From positions 716,869 through 780,868 of the forward strand of contig NZ_KB905392.1 in NCBI RefSeq assembly GCF_000379465.1: 64,000 bases of DNA, given 5' to 3'. Both the position numbers and the translations under genes were made by a program. The notes under the pieces were generated by a model, which was given only the letters and a program-made list of their open reading frames with translations, had not been told where the DNA came from and searched no databases. Below, one piece after another: positions 25,226 through 34,880 of this stretch. The DNA comes from Sciscionella marina DSM 45152. Its GTDB lineage: Bacteria > Actinomycetota > Actinomycetes > Mycobacteriales > Pseudonocardiaceae. Numbering within the stretch: the first letter of the stretch is position 1; the number at the start of each line of letters is the position of its first letter.

Positions 25226-26250
25226 CCTTCCGGATGCCCGCGGAGACCGATCCACAGGAACGGGTCTGGATGGCCTTTCCCACCGCCGGGTACACGCTCG
25301 GGGAATCCGATGCCGAGGCCGAGGAGGCTTTCGCGGCGTGGAGTGCGGTGGCGCTCGCGGTCGCGGAGTTCGAACCGGTGACCGTGCTCGTGGACCCGAG
25401 CGCGCGCACCGCGGCCCGCGACCGGCTCGGCCGGGCCGTGGAACTGGTGGAGTGCCCGCTCGACGATGCCTGGATGCGCGATATCGGCCCGACTTTCGTG
25501 TTCGACGAGCACGGCGCACCGGCCGCGGTGGACTGGGTGTTCAACGGCTGGGGCCAGCAGGAGTGGGCACACTGGGGCAAGGACGAACGCGTCGGCGCCG
25601 AGGTCACCCGGCTGGCCGGAGTGGCAAGCGTGGACTCGCCGCTGGTGAACGAGGGTGGTGGGATCCACGTGGACGGGCTCGGCACGGTGTTGCTCACCGA
25701 GACCGTGCAACTGGACCCGTACCGCAATCCCGGGCACACCAAGGAATCCGTGGAGGCCGAGCTCGCGCGGACCATCGGGGCGAGCAACCCGATCTGGCTG
25801 CCGCGCGGGCTGACCAGGGACAGTCAGCGGTTCGGCACCCGCGGCCACGTGGACATCCTCGCGACCATCCCGGAACCGGGAACCCTGCTCGTGCACGCCC
25901 AGCACGATCCCGGGCATCCGGATCACCGAATCTGCCAGGACATCCGGGAACGGCTCGGGGCCGCGCGCACCCCGGACGGGGATCCGTGGCGCATCGTGGA
26001 CCTGCCCGCGCCCGAAGTGCTGCGCGATGCCGAGGGCTGGGTGGACTACAGCTACGTCAACCACCTCGTGGTCAACGGCGCGGTGATCGCCTGTTCCTTC
26101 GAGGATCCGGTGGACGCCGAGGCGGCCGCGATCCTCGCCGAGGCCTATCCCGGTCGCCAGGTGGTCAGCCTGGACGCGCGGGCCATCTTCGCCCGTGGCG
26201 GCGGAATCCATTGCATCACCCAGCAACAGCCGCGAAAGGCCGTGCCGTGA
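25222..26250 (+). CDS. aguA: Agmatine deiminase
   Basis: 342 aa, peptidyl-arginine-deiminase fold. Motifs include ERVWMAFPT, DDAWMRDIGPTFV, NGWGQ, NEGGGIHVDGLGTVL, GHVDILATIPEPGTLLVH, YVNHLVVNGAVI and the catalytic Cys 331 in ARGGGIHC; the acidic and His partners lie in WMRDIGP and RGHVD. It hydrolyses agmatine to N-carbamoylputrescine and ammonia. GTG 25222 overlaps the upstream stop (GTGA) and its own stop overlaps the next gene (GTGA), so the three enzymes are translationally chained. Confidence 0.93.
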   Translation: MTFRMPAETDPQERVWMAFPTAGYTLGESDAEAEEAFAAWSAVALAVAEFEPVTVLVDPSARTAARDRLGRAVELVECPLDDAWMRDIGPTFVFDEHGAPAAVDWVFNGWGQQEWAHWGKDERVGAEVTRLAGVASVDSPLVNEGGGIHVDGLGTVLLTETVQLDPYRNPGHTKESVEAELARTIGASNPIWLPRGLTRDSQRFGTRGHVDILATIPEPGTLLVHAQHDPGHPDHRICQDIRERLGAARTPDGDPWRIVDLPAPEVLRDAEGWVDYSYVNHLVVNGAVIACSFEDPVDAEAAAILAEAYPGRQVVSLDARAIFARGGGIHCITQQQPRKAVP

Positions 26251-27833
26251 TTCGTTATACCAACGGGAAACTGTTCACCGCCGATCCCGGGCAACCGTGG
26301 GCGAGCGCGCTCGTGGTCACCGGGGACCGCCTCGGCTATGTCGGGGACGAGCGAGGTGCCCGCGACTACGGGCCGGAGGCTACCGAGGTCGACCTGGAGG
26401 GGCGGACCGTGCTGCCCGGTTTCGTGGACGGGCATGTGCATCTGCTCATGGCCGGTGCCGCGCAGCTGCAGGCACACCTCACCGATGCCGGGAACCTCGC
26501 CGAGATCCAGCGCCGGGTACGCGACTGGGCGCGGGACAACCCGGACGCGCCGCGGGTACTCGGCCGTGGCTGGCTGTTCGACGCGGTCCCCGAAGGACGC
26601 CCGACCCGGGACATGCTCGATACCGTGGTACCCGACCGGCCGGTGTACCTGGACGCGAACGACTACCACTCGGTCTGGGTGAACAGCGCGGCACTGGCGG
26701 AACTGGGCATCGACGCGAACACACCCGACCCGGTCGGCGGACGGGTGGACCGGGATCCGGTGACCGGGGAGCCGAGCGGGCACCTGGTGGAGACCGCCGC
26801 CCAGGATCTGGTGTGGCCCTTCCTCGAGGACGTGTCCACCGATGCCGAACGGGACCGCGCGCTGGCCGCCGCGACCCGCGCCTATCAGTGCAGCGGGGTG
26901 ACCGGCGTGGTGGACATGGCCCTGGACGAGCACGGGCTCGCCGCCCTGGAACGTGCCGGGGAACCCGGGCTGCGCATCGCGGCGCACTGGCTGATCAGCC
27001 GCAACCGGGATCCGCTCGAACAGGTGCGCCGCGCAGCCGAACTCGCGCAGCGGCACCACACCGGACGGCTGCGCGTCGTCGGGGTGAAGTTCATCGTGGA
27101 CGGGGTGATCGACGGCTGCACCGCGAGCATGAACTCTCCCTATGTGGACGGATCCAACGCCGAGGCCATCTGGGAACCCGAGGCGCTCGCGCCCGCGGTG
27201 GCCGCGGCCGATGCGGCGGGGCTGCAGATCGCGCTGCACGCCATCGGAGACCGCAGCGTGCGCATCGCGCTCGACGCACTGGAACACGCCACCCGGGTCA
27301 ACGGCCCACGAGCGCGGCGCCATCGCATCGAACACCTGGAATACACCGACCAGGCCGATGTTCCCCGGCTCGCCGAGCTCGGGGTCACCGCCTCCATGCA
27401 ACCGGTGCACGCCGATCCCGCCATCCGCCCCAACTGGGCCGCCATGCTCGGACCGGAGCGCGCCGGACGCGGATTCGCCTGGCCCGAGTTCACCGCGGCC
27501 GGGGCCCGGCTCGTGTTCGGCACCGACGCGCCGACCGCCCCGCATCCACCGCTGCCCAACATGTTCATCGCGAACACCCGGCGCTCCGCATTGTCCCCCG
27601 AACTTCCGGCGCTGCAACCGGAATTCGCGCTCGAACTCGGCGAGGCGATCACCCATGCCAGCGCCGACTCCGCGTGGGCCTGCCGGGCCGAGCACGAACA
27701 GGGCAGCCTGCGCGCCGGACTGTTCGCCGATTTCGTGGTGCTCGACCGGGATCCGTTCGCCGGACCGGAGGAACTGCTGCAGGCGAGCTGCGTGTGCACC
27801 GTGCTCGGCGGGACGACGGTATTTCCTGGCTGA
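26247..27833 (+). CDS. YtcJ-like metal-dependent amidohydrolase
   Basis: 528 aa, amidohydrolase_3 family. The metal-binding motif is GFVDGHVHLL with His 63 and His 65. Further landmarks are GWLFDAVPEG, LDANDYHSVWVNSAAL, GVKFIVDGVIDGCTASM (metal-ligand Lys region), LHAIGDRSV, HRIEHLEYTD, TASMQPVHADP and FGTDAPTAP. YtcJ relatives act on N-formyl, N-acyl or ureido compounds, but physiological substrates are mostly unknown. Coupled by GTGA to agmatine deiminase, it should act on a related nitrogen compound, for example an N-substituted guanidine or putrescine derivative. No gene follows on this strand for about 340 bp. Confidence 0.85.
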   Translation: MIRYTNGKLFTADPGQPWASALVVTGDRLGYVGDERGARDYGPEATEVDLEGRTVLPGFVDGHVHLLMAGAAQLQAHLTDAGNLAEIQRRVRDWARDNPDAPRVLGRGWLFDAVPEGRPTRDMLDTVVPDRPVYLDANDYHSVWVNSAALAELGIDANTPDPVGGRVDRDPVTGEPSGHLVETAAQDLVWPFLEDVSTDAERDRALAAATRAYQCSGVTGVVDMALDEHGLAALERAGEPGLRIAAHWLISRNRDPLEQVRRAAELAQRHHTGRLRVVGVKFIVDGVIDGCTASMNSPYVDGSNAEAIWEPEALAPAVAAADAAGLQIALHAIGDRSVRIALDALEHATRVNGPRARRHRIEHLEYTDQADVPRLAELGVTASMQPVHADPAIRPNWAAMLGPERAGRGFAWPEFTAAGARLVFGTDAPTAPHPPLPNMFIANTRRSALSPELPALQPEFALELGEAITHASADSAWACRAEHEQGSLRAGLFADFVVLDRDPFAGPEELLQASCVCTVLGGTTVFPG

Positions 27834-28175
27834 ATGACCGGAAATGTTCACACGGTATTTTGGTTACCCTATTGCGGCTATCGGCTCACAATTCCCTGCG
27901 CCGCGATTTCGGTATCATTTCTGGCAGTGGACCGAGCCAGAGGGCATGCCCTCTCTCGACGTAGGCAGCCGTCGTGTTGTTGCGGATCCTGTTGCGGCGG
28001 TTCTGCCATCGCCCGATCGGGAACTTCCCTGCTTCCCTCCCCGCGCGCAGAGACGTTCAAGCCCGATCCGGGTTGCTTTGCCCCGACCAATGTCACGTCG
28101 GCCAACCCGGGAGCCAGACCCGGCGTCTTCCCCACATAGCCCAAAGCAGCGAGCGAAACCACGGAGGGAATTCCC
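27834..28175. other. Intergenic stretch with a 16-bp palindrome
   Basis: No convincing gene. It is somewhat AT-richer than its surroundings and holds a perfect palindrome AGAGGGCATGCCCTCT at 27939-27954, either the terminator stem of the agmatine operon or an operator for the next gene. The last 15 bases hold GGAGGG, the ribosome binding site of the gene at 28176. Confidence 0.5.
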
Positions 28176-28682
28176 ATGAAGAACTCGACGCGCACGATTG
28201 CCGTCACCATCGCGGCCGGCGCCATGCTCGCAGGTGGGGTGGCCACGGCGGGGATCGCGCAGGCGATGCCATCCGACTCCAACACCTGCGCGCCCGGTGA
28301 CGTGACCGCACAGGTGAGTGTCGGATCCTCTCCTACACCGCAGGACAAACTGTTTCGGATCAAGTTCACCGCCAAGCCTGGGGTTTCGTGCTTGATGACC
28401 GGGTCGCCGGCGAACCTGGCCTTCTACAGCGGGAGCGGTGAGCAGCTGGGCGTGGAGGGCTTCCAGAGTGAGCCCGGCTCGGCGAAGCAGGTCCGCATCG
28501 ACGAGCAGCACCCTGCCGAGGTCTACGTCCGCACGCCGGACGCTCACACGCCCGGCGCTCCCGCGACGTCGGCCACCTTCACCATGCCGAACAGCGGTCC
28601 GGGTATCGACTTCAAGGTCGCGTGGCCCGCAGACCTGAACGGACCAGCGGAAGTCTCCCCGGTCAGTGCTCCGGTCAGCTGA
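28176..28682 (+). CDS. Secreted DUF4232-like protein
   Basis: 168 aa. A clear signal peptide (TIAVTIAAGAMLAGGVATA, cleavage after AQA near residue 30) is followed by a beta-rich domain with two cysteines (NTCAPGDVTAQV and GVSCLMTGSPANLAF), the spacing and layout of DUF4232 proteins, which have a small Ig-like sandwich and are exported or cell-wall associated in actinomycetes. No lipobox. Function unknown. Monocistronic, with GGAGGG 8 nt before the ATG. Confidence 0.7.
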   Translation: MKNSTRTIAVTIAAGAMLAGGVATAGIAQAMPSDSNTCAPGDVTAQVSVGSSPTPQDKLFRIKFTAKPGVSCLMTGSPANLAFYSGSGEQLGVEGFQSEPGSAKQVRIDEQHPAEVYVRTPDAHTPGAPATSATFTMPNSGPGIDFKVAWPADLNGPAEVSPVSAPVS

Positions 28683-29338
28683 ACCGGACAGCGAACTCGG
28701 CGGCGTCGCGGATATTCCGCGGCGTCGCGGTTCGTTCCATACCACCAGCCCGTTCCGCAGTCGAAACCGATGTCCTCGTTCGTCGCGCCCGGTCGGATGG
28801 ACGGCGGATCGGATCAGTGACAACGCTTGATCACAGGCCTTTGTCGGCGACGTTTTGCAGACGACCCGCCTTCGGACAGTCCGTGCATGAAACGCACCGG
28901 GAAATCGGAACGATACTGTCGAGCCGGGAGGGGGCGGATCGGTTCATCGAGCAGGCTGCGGTAGTGCATCGCGCCGAAGCCGAGTTGCAGCAGCACGATC
29001 CCCGCCACCCGGCTACGCCGCATCGCCGGCGATTCCGGGCATACCAAGGAGCCCGGAGGTAAGCCGACTCGACCGAGCGCGGCTTCCCCGACCGACGACA
29101 CTCGGCTCACCAGAGGACGGATCGGTAGCTGCCAGCACAGCATCCCCACCGTGCTCGGGGTCAGAGGGCGAGGTGCTCGACAGGGGATGCCGCGAACGCA
29201 CCACACCACCGAAACTCCGCCGCCGATTCCTCGCCCGCGACCAGGCTGCGCCCATCCCTGAATAAGCCACGGCAAACCAGAATTCATCCCACCCGAATAC
29301 CGGAAAGGCACGGGATCTGCGCGCGCACTCACTGGAGC
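28683..29338. other. 656-bp region without a supported gene
   Basis: Frames on both strands are open only because of base composition; none has a ribosome binding site and a recognisable product. A direct repeat GGCGTCGCGG occurs twice between 28711 and 28740, with CGCGGA/TCCGCG symmetry just after the DUF4232 stop that could serve as its terminator. Confidence 0.5.
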
Positions 29339-30019
29339 TCAGCGGCTCCTGCGTTCGTCATAGAGGAACAGCCCGAGACCGATGGCGAGCAGCGCGGCCA
29401 CCGGCCAGGTCGCCGCGTCCCCGAGCAGCAGGGTCAGCGGGGCACCGGCGGCGGCACCGGCGAGGAAACCGAGACAGATCGCGCCGAACGCGCCGGCCTG
29501 TTCGGCGGCCTCCCGGTCCTGCCCGGCCACCGCGCGGAACGCGGCCGAGGTCGCGGTGCGCAGATTCCCGGTGGTCATCACGCTGTTGTAGGACCAGCGG
29601 CGCAGCGTGCGGAAGGAGGTCGCCTGCACCGCGGCCGCATAGGCCACGAGCACCACGACCGCGGTGTCCCCCAGTCCGCCGGGCACCACGGCGAGTACCG
29701 CGAGCACCAGGATCTCCAGCACGAGCGCGAGCCGCATCGGGCGCCGCACGAACCGGGCGACCCGTGGCAGCACCAGCGCCTCCGCGGTGAGCACGCCGAG
29801 CACGAAGGCGATCAGCGGCGGCACATGGCGCACCGCGTCCGCCCAGTGCCCGGTCGCCGAGGAAATCCCGAGCAGCACCACGTTTCCGGTCTGCGCGTTG
29901 GCGAACACTCCGTGATGACCCACATAGGTGAAAGCATCGAGGAACCCACCGCCCGCGGACAGCAGCACACCGAGTGGCAGCGAGGGCGCGGTCAGGCGGG
30001 TGTTCTCGGTATCCGGCAC
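29339..30019 (-). CDS. DUF1275 (YoaK) family membrane protein
   Basis: 226 aa with about six hydrophobic segments. The family signature is visible: GFLDAFTYVGHHGVFANAQTGNVVLLGI near residues 26-55, then QATSFRTLRRWSYNSVMTTGNLRT and LGFLAGAAAGAPLTLLLG. DUF1275 proteins are six-helix membrane proteins of unknown transport or enzymatic role. It lies 18 bp downstream of the HxlR regulator on the same strand and may be co-transcribed with it. Confidence 0.85.
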   Translation of the reverse strand: MPDTENTRLTAPSLPLGVLLSAGGGFLDAFTYVGHHGVFANAQTGNVVLLGISSATGHWADAVRHVPPLIAFVLGVLTAEALVLPRVARFVRRPMRLALVLEILVLAVLAVVPGGLGDTAVVVLVAYAAAVQATSFRTLRRWSYNSVMTTGNLRTATSAAFRAVAGQDREAAEQAGAFGAICLGFLAGAAAGAPLTLLLGDAATWPVAALLAIGLGLFLYDERRSR

Positions 30020-30037
30020 GTCTGCGCAGCCTAGCGC

Positions 30038-30544
30038 TCAGTCCGCGTTGCCCGCCGTGGCGCGCCGATGCAACAGTGCGGTCCCAGGCCCCGCCGCGGC
30101 CCCCGGCCCGGGCAGTTCGGTGACGGTCGCCGCGGTCACCGGCTCGCCGCAGTCCGAGCAGCACACCTGCGGAGTGAACACCGCCCCGCAGGCGTCGTGG
30201 CGCAGCCGGACCGGCGGACCTCCGGGGGGCGTGGCCCATTTGTCACCCCAGGCCATCAGCGCCATCAGCACCGGGGCGAGCTCCCGGCCCGCCTCGGTGA
30301 GGTGGTATTCGCTGCGCGGCGGGCGATCCTGATAGAGCCTGCGTTCCACGATTCCCGACTCCACGAGCTGGGCCAGCCGCCCGGTGAGCAGGTTCCTGGA
30401 GATGCCGAGGTTCTCGGTCAGATCCTCGAACCGGTGCAGCCCGAGCAGCAGATCGCGCAGGATCAGCGGGGTCCACCAGTCCCCGACGAGCTCGAGCGCC
30501 TGGGCTATCGAACAGTGCATCTGCGTGAAACTTGTCCTTCGCAC
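30038..30544 (-). CDS. HxlR-family transcriptional regulator
   Basis: 168 aa. The HxlR winged helix covers about residues 8-105: CSIAQALELVGDWWTPLILRDLLLG, RFEDLTENLGISRNLLTGRLAQLVESGIVERR, RSEYHLTEAGRELAPVLMAL. A C-terminal extension carries a Cys-rich knuckle (HDACGAVFTPQVCCSDCGEP) that may bind zinc; this extension is common in the actinobacterial branch. Divergent from the tautomerase-like gene across an 82-bp gap with TCATTGAA/TTCAATGA half-sites, so it probably represses both directions. Confidence 0.88.
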   Translation of the reverse strand: MRRTSFTQMHCSIAQALELVGDWWTPLILRDLLLGLHRFEDLTENLGISRNLLTGRLAQLVESGIVERRLYQDRPPRSEYHLTEAGRELAPVLMALMAWGDKWATPPGGPPVRLRHDACGAVFTPQVCCSDCGEPVTAATVTELPGPGAAAGPGTALLHRRATAGNAD

Positions 30545-30567
30545 GACCCGAGCCTAGACAGTTGCCT

Positions 30568-30614
30568 CATTGAATGCACTTCGCTACCGTCATCCCGGTA
30601 AGCAAGTTCAATGA
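30568..30614. promoter_or_regulatory. TCATTGAA ... TTCAATGA half-sites between HxlR and tautomerase-like gene
   Basis: Two 8-bp inverted half-sites (30568-30575 and 30607-30614) flank the divergent promoter region, the usual placement of HxlR binding sites. Confidence 0.45.
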
Positions 30615-30626
30615 AAGGACTGACTC

Positions 30627-31076
30627 ATGCCGTTCGTGGAACTGTTCGCCCCGCGCGGAAGCCTCGCCGAAGACCGCCGCACGCAGATCGGCGAGAAGCT
30701 CGTCGCGGAGGTGATGCGCGCCGAGGGCGCACCGGACACCGAGGCCGCCCGGTCCATCTCCTGGCTGACGATCACCGAGATCGACGACTGGTTCGTCGGC
30801 GGTGACCGGACCACACCCGGGGAACCACCCCGTTTCGTGGTCAAGGTGAGCGTCCCGGCGGGCTCGATGAACGAGGCCAAGCGCACCGACATCGTGGAGC
30901 GGGTCACCAAGGTCCTCGCGGACTCGGATCCGGATCCGCGCCGGTTCTACGAACGCGATTCCGGCGCGTGGGTGCACATCTACGAGATCCCCGAGGGCAA
31001 CTGGGGTGCGTTCGGCCGGGTGGTGCGGATCGAGGACATCCTCGCGCACGTGACCGGCAGTGGCGCGGTCGCCTGA
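30627..31076 (+). CDS. Tautomerase-family (MIF/4-OT superfamily)-like protein
   Basis: 149 aa. It begins [13 protein letters not shown], giving a mature N-terminal Pro as the catalytic base required in tautomerases once Met is removed. The body has two beta-alpha-beta-like units ([17 protein letters not shown] and [27 protein letters not shown]) and ends with [24 protein letters not shown], typical of the longer, fused tautomerase-like proteins. Divergent from an HxlR regulator that likely controls it. Substrate not known; in such pairs the enzyme usually handles a reactive carbonyl. Confidence 0.8.
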   Translation: MPFVELFAPRGSLAEDRRTQIGEKLVAEVMRAEGAPDTEAARSISWLTITEIDDWFVGGDRTTPGEPPRFVVKVSVPAGSMNEAKRTDIVERVTKVLADSDPDPRRFYERDSGAWVHIYEIPEGNWGAFGRVVRIEDILAHVTGSGAVA

Positions 31077-31225
31077 GCCTTCCTCCGCCACACCCTGCCC
31101 GTCGGATCAGTCTGTTTTATCCGCATTCGAGTGGTGCGTCTTGGTACTGTGAGAACACACAGCACATCGCGACGAACACGGCGCGGAGGGTGTGGACGGG
31201 ACAGAGGTGGGGTGCGGGTCGGTTC

Positions 31226-33598
31226 ATGGACAACAGCCGGGAAACCGTCGTGGACGTCGACCTCGAGCACGGCCTGAGCAGCGAGCAGGTCGCCGCCCGC
31301 CGTACCGAGGGCCGCGGCAACGATGTGCCGACCAGGGCGAGCCGCAGCACCTGGGAGATCATCCGGGGCAACGTGTTCACCCGGATCAACGCGTTGCTCG
31401 GCATCCTGTTCGTCATCATCCTGTCCACCGGATACCTGCTCGACGGGCTGTTCGGGGTGCTGATCGTGGTGAACAGCCTCACCGGGATGATCCAGGAGCT
31501 GCGCGCGAAACGCACCCTCGACCAGCTCTCCATCATCGGCCAGGCGAAACCGCGGGTGCGCAGGGACGGGCAGAGCCGGGAGCTGGCCCCGAACGAGATC
31601 GTCGCCGAGGACATCGTCGAGATGGGCGCCGGCGACCAGATCGTGGTGGACGGCCAGGTGCTGACCGCCGAGGCGCTCGAGGTGGACGAATCGCTGCTGA
31701 CCGGGGAGTCCGATCCGGTGCTCAAACAGCCCGGCGATCAGGTGCTCTCCGGCAGCTTCGTGGTCGCGGGGACCGGGCTCTACCTCGCGACGAAGGTCGG
31801 GCACGAGGCCTATGCGGCGAAGCTCGCCGAGGAAGCCAGCAAGTTCACCCTGGTGGACTCCGAACTGCGTAACGGCATCAACCGGATCCTGAAGCTGATC
31901 ACCTATCTGCTGATCCCGGCCGGTGCACTGTCCATCTACAACCAGCTCGCCGGCAACCAGGCGCTGCCCGAGGCGCTGCGCGGGATGGTCGCCGCGCTCG
32001 TGCCGATGGTGCCCGAGGGACTCGTGCTGATCACCTCGATCGCCTTCGCGGTCGGGGTGATCCGGCTCGGCCAACGCAAGTGCCTGGTCAACGAGCTGCC
32101 CGCGATCGAGGGTCTGGCCAGGGTGAACGTGGTGTGCGCGGACAAGACGGGCACCCTCACCGAGAACGCCATGCGGCTTTCCGAGGTGCGCCCCTTCGCC
32201 GCGGACGGGCGCGAGCTCGCCGGTCAGGCACTGGCCGCGCTCGCCGCCGCCGATCCGCGCCCGAACGCGAGCCTGCTCGCGATCGCCGAGGAATACACCG
32301 AGGATCCCGGCTGGCGCGGCATCGGGATCGCGCCGTTCTCCTCGGCACGCAAATGGAGCGGGGCGAGCTTCGCCGAGCACGGGAACTGGGTGCTCGGCGC
32401 ACCGGATGTGCTGCTCGCCGCGGACAGCGCGGAACGCGCGGAGGCGGAGCGGATCGGATCGCGCGGGCTCCGGGTGCTGCTGCTCGGCCGCGCCGCGCAG
32501 GCCGTGAACGCTCCGGATGCGCCCGGCGAGATCACCCCGGCCGCGCTGGTGGTGCTCGAACAGCGCATCCGCCCGGATGCCAAGGACACCCTCGAGTACT
32601 TCGCCTCCCAGGATGTCACGGTCAAGGTCATCTCCGGGGACAACGCGCAGTCGGTCGGCGCGGTCGCCGCCTCGCTTGAACTGCCGGACGCCGGGCACCC
32701 GGTCGATGCGAACACCCTGCCCGAGGACCCCGAACGGCTCGCCGGGATCATGCAGGAGTCCTCGGTGTTCGGCCGGGTCACGCCCGCACAGAAACGGTCC
32801 ATGGTGGGCGCGCTGCAGGCCGAGGGACACACCGTCGCGATGACCGGTGACGGGGTCAACGACGTGCTCGCGCTCAAGGACGCCAGCATCGGCGTGGCCA
32901 TGGGCGCGGGCAGCCCGGCCACCCGCTCGGTGGCGCAGATCGTGTTGCTGGACAACAGGTTCGCCACGCTGCCGCATGTGGTCGCCGAGGGCAGGCGGGT
33001 GATCGGGAACATCGAACGGGTCGCCAACCTGTTCCTGACCAAGACCGTCTACTCGGTGTTGCTCGCGGTCATGGTCGGCATCCCCGGGCTGATCGGATTC
33101 GACGCACTGCCCTATCCCTTCCTGCCGAGGCACGTGACCATCGTCGGCTGGTTCACCATCGGACTGCCCGCCTTCGTGCTCTCGCTGGCCCCGAACAATG
33201 AGCGCGCGCGGCCCGGATTCGTGCCCCGGGTGCTGCGCATGGCCATTCCCTCCGGGATCGTCATCGCCGCCGCGAGCTTCGTCTCCTACCTGCTCGTCCA
33301 CAGTGGACAAGGCGACCAGGTACAGGTGAGCACCACCGCGTTGATCACCGTCATCACCATCGCCCTGTGGGTGCTGGCGATCGTGGCCCGGCCTTACACC
33401 TGGTGGCGAGTGCTGCTGCTGGTCGTGATGGCGGTGCTCTCGGCGCTGATGTTCGTGATCCCGCTGGCCAAGGAACTGTTCCAATTGGACCCGGGCAATC
33501 TCGCGTTCACCTGGACCGCGCTGATCTGCGCCGCGGCCGGGATCGTGCTCGTCGAGCTGGCCTGGCAGATCTCGAGCCGGATCGCCGGGAAACGCTGA
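31226..33598 (+). CDS. ctpE: Cation-translocating P-type ATPase (CtpE-like)
   Basis: 790 aa, the length of mycobacterial CtpE, a calcium-uptake P-ATPase. Motifs in order: TGES at about 159-162 (actuator loop), PEGL in the fourth membrane helix (MVPEGLVL), phosphorylation site DKTGTLT with Asp about 306, hinge TGDGVND at 540-546, and paired C-terminal membrane helices. [14 protein letters not shown] [32 protein letters not shown] and GNVFTRIN segments closely resemble CtpE. Start ATG 31226 is uncertain: an in-frame GTG at 31190 follows GGAGG and would add 12 residues. No regulator is adjacent. Ion specificity is inferred from the family. Confidence 0.88.
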   Translation: MDNSRETVVDVDLEHGLSSEQVAARRTEGRGNDVPTRASRSTWEIIRGNVFTRINALLGILFVIILSTGYLLDGLFGVLIVVNSLTGMIQELRAKRTLDQLSIIGQAKPRVRRDGQSRELAPNEIVAEDIVEMGAGDQIVVDGQVLTAEALEVDESLLTGESDPVLKQPGDQVLSGSFVVAGTGLYLATKVGHEAYAAKLAEEASKFTLVDSELRNGINRILKLITYLLIPAGALSIYNQLAGNQALPEALRGMVAALVPMVPEGLVLITSIAFAVGVIRLGQRKCLVNELPAIEGLARVNVVCADKTGTLTENAMRLSEVRPFAADGRELAGQALAALAAADPRPNASLLAIAEEYTEDPGWRGIGIAPFSSARKWSGASFAEHGNWVLGAPDVLLAADSAERAEAERIGSRGLRVLLLGRAAQAVNAPDAPGEITPAALVVLEQRIRPDAKDTLEYFASQDVTVKVISGDNAQSVGAVAASLELPDAGHPVDANTLPEDPERLAGIMQESSVFGRVTPAQKRSMVGALQAEGHTVAMTGDGVNDVLALKDASIGVAMGAGSPATRSVAQIVLLDNRFATLPHVVAEGRRVIGNIERVANLFLTKTVYSVLLAVMVGIPGLIGFDALPYPFLPRHVTIVGWFTIGLPAFVLSLAPNNERARPGFVPRVLRMAIPSGIVIAAASFVSYLLVHSGQGDQVQVSTTALITVITIALWVLAIVARPYTWWRVLLLVVMAVLSALMFVIPLAKELFQLDPGNLAFTWTALICAAAGIVLVELAWQISSRIAGKR

Positions 33599-33600
33599 GA

Positions 33601-34773
33601 TCACCCGCCCTCAGGACCCGCCTCGCTCAGTTCCTCGGCGAGACACGCGAGATACATCGGCAGCACCAGCCGCGGATCGCGGATGTCCGCACCGGTTTCC
33701 CCGCTGATCTTGTCGAGCCGGTACACCACCGTGTTCCGGTGCACCTCGAGCAGTGCCGCGGTACGCACCAGATTGAACCCGCTCGTGCACCAGGCGATGA
33801 CGGTCGAGCGCAGCTGCCCGGCATCCCTGCATCGGCGCAGCGCGCTGAGCTGGCTGTCGACATAGCGTTCCCGCGCGGGAACCGGGACCGATTCCAGCAT
33901 CTGGTGCATCCGCACGGTCTCGATGTCGAGAACCTCGTCCTCCGGGAAACACTTCCGCCCGATGCGCAGCGCGGAATCGGCGTCCGCACAGGATCCGGCG
34001 AGCTCGGCGACACCACGGCCGATACCGCCGATGCCGATGCGCACCACCGTGCCGCGCCCAGCGAGGGTGTTCGCCGCCGCCCGGCAGCGCTCGAGCAGCC
34101 GCTGCCGCGGTGCATGGGCGGGGTCGGCGCTCCAGGTGACACGATGCAGCACCACCCACCGGCCCTGCGGCAGTTCGGCGACGATGTCCTGCCGGTTCGC
34201 GAACGCGTCCCGCACCAGCTGGGCGCGCGGTGTCCGCGTTCCCGTACCGTCGCGGGATTCGATCGCGATCGCCACCCGGTCCCCGGAAAGGTCGTAGCCG
34301 AGTTCGCTCGCGCGCGTGCGCAGTACCTCTTCCTCGAGCACCCGCTCGTCGTACATGACGATGTCCCGGACCAGCTGGGTGCCCGCGTTCTCCCGGAGCA
34401 CCCGGGTGCGCTGGGAGAAGGATTCGCGCAGCAGGATCTCGGTCTGGCGCTGCACGAGGCGGCCGAGTTTGCGCACGGTCCGCACCGGTCCGGCGATCCC
34501 GACCGTGCCGATCGTGGTCCCCTCGATGATGATCGGCATGGTGATTCCGGGCCGCACCCCCGCGTCCGGGAGTTCCGCGCGGGTCTTGCTGCTGGACCGC
34601 TGGGTGGCGGCGACCTGGACCGAGGGCGAGTGCATGGTGCCGATCCGGTCCGGTTCCCCACTGCCGATAACCAGCCCGCGGTTGTCGGTGATCAGCACCC
34701 GGTAGCCGAGGATCTCACTGGTCTCCTTCGCGATCTCGGTGGCGAGTTCGGTGGTCAGCATCGACGGATCCAT
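33601..34773 (-). CDS. CdaR-type (sugar-diacid-recognition) transcriptional regulator
   Basis: 390 aa. The N-terminal diacid_rec domain (LATEIAKETSEILGYRVLITDNRGLVIGSG, TMPIIIEGTTIGTVGIAGP) is followed by a central region and a C-terminal PucR-type helix-turn-helix (TVIAWCTSGFNLVRTAALL, EVHRNTVVYRLDKI). CdaR proteins sense hydroxy-diacids and activate their catabolic genes. ATG 34773 has AGGAGG 8 nt upstream. It is divergent from the MFS transporter plus FAD oxidase pair, which it most likely controls. The inducer could be the transported compound rather than a sugar diacid. Confidence 0.88.
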   Translation of the reverse strand: MDPSMLTTELATEIAKETSEILGYRVLITDNRGLVIGSGEPDRIGTMHSPSVQVAATQRSSSKTRAELPDAGVRPGITMPIIIEGTTIGTVGIAGPVRTVRKLGRLVQRQTEILLRESFSQRTRVLRENAGTQLVRDIVMYDERVLEEEVLRTRASELGYDLSGDRVAIAIESRDGTGTRTPRAQLVRDAFANRQDIVAELPQGRWVVLHRVTWSADPAHAPRQRLLERCRAAANTLAGRGTVVRIGIGGIGRGVAELAGSCADADSALRIGRKCFPEDEVLDIETVRMHQMLESVPVPARERYVDSQLSALRRCRDAGQLRSTVIAWCTSGFNLVRTAALLEVHRNTVVYRLDKISGETGADIRDPRLVLPMYLACLAEELSEAGPEGG

Positions 34774-34880
34774 CACCGCACCTCCTGGATGATTCGAACA
34801 ATCCGCTCCGGGATTCACCGGCCGAACTTGGTCGTATCGTACAGTGACGCCAGCCACTGCCCTGGCTAACGTCACCGGGT

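Noticed and set aside
28814..29332. 172-codon minus-strand frame
   Set aside because: No ribosome binding site, no recognisable domain, Arg/Pro/Ser-rich composition typical of chance frames.
30980..33604. An 874-codon open frame on the minus strand
   Set aside because: Antisense shadow of the CtpE-like ATPase; amino acid use (Gly, His, Gln, Arg rich) is not that of a real protein.
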